A stretch of 64,000 nucleotides of DNA from Parabacteroides faecis. GTDB lineage: Bacteria > Bacteroidota > Bacteroidia > Bacteroidales > Tannerellaceae. The stretch is taken from NCBI RefSeq assembly GCF_014647375.1, contig NZ_BMPB01000001.1, positions 620,001 to 684,000 on the forward strand, given 5' to 3'. The position numbers were made by a program, and so were the translations under genes. Below the pieces are notes generated by a model that worked only from the letters and a program-made list of their open reading frames with translations, was not told where the DNA came from and did no database searches. Numbering within the stretch: the stretch's first letter is position 1; each line of letters starts with the position of its first letter. Below are positions 60,664 to 64,000 of this stretch, in pieces.

Positions 60664-63600
60664 TTAGAAACTTGTGTTGACTGAGAAACCAAAACTTCTG
60701 GCTGACGGGTAAGAAGTATATTCCACATAAGGATTCGTACCGCCTGTACCCAAGGTTGCTTCCGGGTTTACGTTAGGCACGTTCTTGTAGATAAAGAACA
60801 AGTTACTACCCACCAAAGAAACATTCAGGTTCTGTAAACCGATCTTAGCGACGATGTTTTTCGGAACACGGTAAGACAGTTTCATTTCACGCATTTTGAT
60901 ATACGTATTGTTATACAAGTTATCTTCTGAGCCGGCTTTGTTATAGCGGTTATTGTAGTAGTCTGCAGCCGATACGATAATATCGTTCTTGTCTCCTTTG
61001 GCATTCACACCTTCAACGATGATACCATCGTGGCGAACGCGGCCGTCCAATGCGTTGGCCGGTGCCGAACTGCTGTGGTTTTCCAAAGGTATCTTCTGGT
61101 TCGTATTCTTGTCAATATAATAAGGAAGTCCGCCGTATTCTTCGTCACGTCCCCACAACGATTCCTTGCCTGCACCTGATGCTTTCAGGTAGTTGTTGGT
61201 GAATGAAAGCAGTTTTCCTCCGAATGAACCGTCGATATGCACGCTCAGGGAGAAGTCTCTGTAACGGAAGGTATTTGTGAAACCACCGATGAATTTAGGA
61301 GCAGCGCTGCCTGCATAAGTAAATTCCGATTCCTGCTGATAATGTCCGTTCTTATCGACAATGATACGTCCCTGGTCGTCGCGCATCCACTTCTTGATAA
61401 ATACGCTCGGTGTTGCATATCCCGGTACGGCTTTAAAGATGGCTGCACTCCAGGGGCTGCTGATCTGGCGGTCTTCCATTCCGTCGACCAGAGAGATCAA
61501 TTCATTGTGTGTATATGAAAAGTTCAGAATACTTTCCCAACTGAAGTCTTTTGTCTGGACCGGAGTTCCTGTTAGCTGAAGTTCCACCCCATAGTTACCG
61601 ATTTCTCCGGCATTCATCTTCATACCGGTAGCACCTGTGGAAGGAGCAACAGGAACGGTGATGATCTGGTTCTTTGTCCGGTTGGTGTAGTAAGCCAGGT
61701 CGAGACCTATACGTCCGTCCAGCATGCGTCCTTCCAGACCGAACTCCCATGAGTAAGTCTTTTCGGGTTTGATATTGGTCGGCGGAACATCCGCTTTGAA
61801 CTCGTTGGTAATGGCTGAGTTGTTGAACAATCCGTACTGGTATTCCGAGTTGGTGAAGTAGATAGAAGGTGTCGTGTTACCCACGATAGCATATGAACCT
61901 CTTAATTTACCGTAATTCAGCCAATCCGGCATATCCAGAGCCTCGGTGAATACGAAACTCAAACCGGCAGACGGGTAGAAGAAACTGCGGTTTCCGGCAG
62001 ACAGACGGGATGACCAGTCGTTACGGGCCGTCAGGTCCAGATACAGGAAACGTTTGTAAGCCAATTGGGCGGAAGCGAATACGGCTCCCAGAAATTCGCC
62101 CTGGTTGATCACTTTATCTTTGCTGGCTTTCTTCGGATCTTTCTTGTTGTTTTCGGTTGAGAACATGCCATTGTATTTCAATCCTTCGGATTCCCAGATC
62201 ATTTTTGATTCCGAGATATCTTCGCCCGACATACCGAGGGTAGCGCTGACATCGAAATCTTCGCCAATCGGTTTATTGAACATCAACAAACCTTCCACAT
62301 AGTTTTTCTGGTAGTGTGCATCTTCCTTGCGGTAGCTTCCCTGAAGATTGGTCATATCTGCCGGATCGGATGCCTTTTCAAAGTATTCTTTGTTTTCCTT
62401 GTCATCGCGGTAACGGTCCGTACCACCACGCAGGCGGAAGTTCAGGAAATCGAATATTTTGAGATTGGCTGATATCGAAGCGATCAGACGTTCGCGTTTC
62501 TGTGTATATTCGTTCTCATTCTGTTGCCACATCAGGTATTTGATGATGTTGTCGCGGTTTCCCGAACTGATATTCTGGATATCTTTGGTCAGGAAATAAC
62601 CGTCCTCACTCTTATAATGATCTTTCCATAATTGGGTGATCTCGTTACGAGGCATCGGATAATTTGAAACACGGTCGATACGGGTCGGCATGTTCTTGGT
62701 ATCAGACATGTTAAATGAGATCGAAGCATCGAATGTCAGGCGTTCGTGTACTTTGAAATTACCGGAGAAGCTGAAATTATGTTTGTTCTGTTTGTAGTTT
62801 TCCAGGTAACCGCCGTAATTCATATTGGTATAAGCCAGACGGATGCTGTTCTTTTCCGTTCCGTTGGTGATGGCGATGCTGTTGTTGTTGGTAAAACCGT
62901 CTTTAAATACGTCACGGTAGTTGTCCGGCTGCGGTGAGTATGGACGTTTTACGCCGTCCCACCAAAGCACTTCCGTACCGTCCATACGCGGACCGAAGCT
63001 GCGGTAAGTATCGCCGTTATATATGTATTGTCCGTCTGCATTCGTGGTGAAGTAAGGATTAGAACCGCCGCCGAATACATTCTGGAATTCCGGCATATAA
63101 GCACGCTGGTCATACAAATAAGAGGTACTTACCTGAATACCCAGACCTTTGCCTTCGCCGCCGCGTTTGGTAGTGATCACGATAACACCGTTGGTTGCAC
63201 GCGAGCCGTACAGGGCGGCTGCATTTGCCCCTTTCAGGATCGACATGGATTCGATGTCATCCGGATTGATGTCGTTGAGGGCAGAACCTTGCTGGATTTC
63301 ATTACGTTCACGACCGGCCCATTGCGAATCGGTATCGTTGATAGGTATACCGTCTACGACGATCAGCGGACGAGTATTTCCTTCCACTGTGTTGATACCG
63401 CGGATCTGAATTTTGGTACCTCCCGTCGGTCCCATCGCCGTTTGCTGTATCTGTACCCCTGCAGCTTTACCATATAAAGAGGTCGCTACGTTTTGTACAG
63501 GGACAGTCTGGATCTGTTCCGCTTTCAGTTCACTCATGGCGTAAGGGAGGGCACGTTTTTCCTTCTTGATACCCATAGCCGTTACAACTACTTCGTCGAT

Positions 63601-63948
63601 CTTTTGGGCATCTTCTGCTAGTGTTATGTTCAAGCTTTCTTGTCCGGTGTACTTGATATCCTGTGTTACATAACCGATGAAAGAGATAGACAGGGTACTT
63701 CCCGGAGCTACGTTGATGGAGAAGTTTCCGTCCATGTCCGTAATAGTTCCTTCACTGGTTCCTTTCACGGAAACCGAAGCACCCGCTACAGGGCCGAAAG
63801 CATCAATTACTGTACCTTTTACCTGCTTCTTTTGTTGAGCGATGTTGGTTACAGTTCCCGGTTTGCCGTCTGCTGCAAATACCTGGCCGGTAGAACAGAG
63901 AGCGCCGGATAGTAAAATAAGTCCGATAGGTCTCAATACTTTTTTCAT
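60664..63948 (-). CDS. SusC-like TonB-dependent transporter without STN domain (locus D)
   Basis: Outer-membrane importer of about 1094 residues; start at ATG 63948 (MKKVLRPIGLILLSGALCST), with eight upstream in-frame codons rejected because the signal peptide begins here. Directly after the signal comes the CarboxypepD-reg-like domain (QVKGTVIDAFGPVAGASVSV), then the plug (DAQKIDEVVVTAMGIKKEKR; AALYGSRATNGVIVITTKRG) and barrel ending FGFSVNTSF. There is no STN domain and no adjacent sigma/FecR genes, so it must be regulated in another way. Bases 63973-64000 are its upstream region. Confidence 0.93.
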   Translation of the reverse strand: MKKVLRPIGLILLSGALCSTGQVFAADGKPGTVTNIAQQKKQVKGTVIDAFGPVAGASVSVKGTSEGTITDMDGNFSINVAPGSTLSISFIGYVTQDIKYTGQESLNITLAEDAQKIDEVVVTAMGIKKEKRALPYAMSELKAEQIQTVPVQNVATSLYGKAAGVQIQQTAMGPTGGTKIQIRGINTVEGNTRPLIVVDGIPINDTDSQWAGRERNEIQQGSALNDINPDDIESMSILKGANAAALYGSRATNGVIVITTKRGGEGKGLGIQVSTSYLYDQRAYMPEFQNVFGGGSNPYFTTNADGQYIYNGDTYRSFGPRMDGTEVLWWDGVKRPYSPQPDNYRDVFKDGFTNNNSIAITNGTEKNSIRLAYTNMNYGGYLENYKQNKHNFSFSGNFKVHERLTFDASISFNMSDTKNMPTRIDRVSNYPMPRNEITQLWKDHYKSEDGYFLTKDIQNISSGNRDNIIKYLMWQQNENEYTQKRERLIASISANLKIFDFLNFRLRGGTDRYRDDKENKEYFEKASDPADMTNLQGSYRKEDAHYQKNYVEGLLMFNKPIGEDFDVSATLGMSGEDISESKMIWESEGLKYNGMFSTENNKKDPKKASKDKVINQGEFLGAVFASAQLAYKRFLYLDLTARNDWSSRLSAGNRSFFYPSAGLSFVFTEALDMPDWLNYGKLRGSYAIVGNTTPSIYFTNSEYQYGLFNNSAITNEFKADVPPTNIKPEKTYSWEFGLEGRMLDGRIGLDLAYYTNRTKNQIITVPVAPSTGATGMKMNAGEIGNYGVELQLTGTPVQTKDFSWESILNFSYTHNELISLVDGMEDRQISSPWSAAIFKAVPGYATPSVFIKKWMRDDQGRIIVDKNGHYQQESEFTYAGSAAPKFIGGFTNTFRYRDFSLSVHIDGSFGGKLLSFTNNYLKASGAGKESLWGRDEEYGGLPYYIDKNTNQKIPLENHSSSAPANALDGRVRHDGIIVEGVNAKGDKNDIIVSAADYYNNRYNKAGSEDNLYNNTYIKMREMKLSYRVPKNIVAKIGLQNLNVSLVGSNLFFIYKNVPNVNPEATLGTGGTNPYVEYTSYPSARSFGFSVNTSF

Positions 63949-64000
63949 AAACAAATCTTTAATTAGATTCAAGAAAATTTCATTTCAATGCTGCAAAGCT

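Overview
The window is a Bacteroidales gut-commensal chromosome, most likely Parabacteroides or a close relative; the genus is inferred from gene content, not from a marker gene. The signs are four SusC/SusD pairs, three of them paired with an ECF sigma factor and a FecR anti-sigma factor, Bacteroidetes -7 promoter boxes (TAnnTTTG), fimbrillin-type lipoproteins, a DUF4252/sigma operon and a gut-type glutamate-dependent acid-resistance locus. No rRNA, tRNA or CRISPR array was seen.

Layout. 1-2753: 5' part of a secreted GH78 alpha-L-rhamnosidase (minus strand, runs off the left edge). 2866-4680: operon DUF4252 - ECF sigma - small anti-sigma-like membrane protein - DUF4252. 4839-7003: MFS and EamA transporters. 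7110-7296: GC-rich repeat. 7418-18970: glutamate decarboxylase (gadB), glutaminase (glsA), a potassium-channel-like protein and the glutamate/GABA antiporter (gadC). This acid-resistance set is split by about 6.5 kb (9909-16410) holding a broken RhuM-type gene, a tyrosine recombinase, a 26-bp inverted-repeat pair flanking 392 bp, an HU-like/DUF4469 protein and a 1153-residue secreted modular protein.

19066-32748: polysaccharide utilisation locus A (GH106, RbsD/FucU-like lipoprotein, GH116, SusD, SusC, FecR, sigma). 33307-42997: locus B (polysaccharide deacetylase joined to an alpha/alpha-toroid-like region, SusD, SusC, FecR, sigma). 43256-44554: fimbrillin-family lipoprotein and a degraded fragment. 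44760-47093: membrane-anchored AraC regulator and an acyltransferase. 47250-48377: a 26-residue small ORF and a two-gene ABC module. 48524-56340: locus C (EEP-family phosphodiesterase, SusD, SusC, FecR, sigma), with no glycosidase. 56484-63972: locus D (GH3, SusD, SusC without STN), with no regulator of its own.

The most interesting signals are regulatory. (1) Next to the recombinase, 26-bp inverted repeats, each built like a recombinase core site, flank a segment carrying a good Bacteroidetes promoter that now points away from the DUF4469/secreted-protein genes: a probable phase switch seen in its OFF state. (2) A 15-bp inverted-repeat pair flanks 160 bp just ahead of the locus A sigma gene, with a -7 box facing away from it: a possible second switch. 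(3) In all three FecR-susC gaps a hairpin plus T-tract lies on the strand opposite susC, and a TAnnTTTG box overlaps the susC start. This predicts three antisense RNAs of about 80 nt, like the PUL-repressing small RNAs known in Bacteroides.
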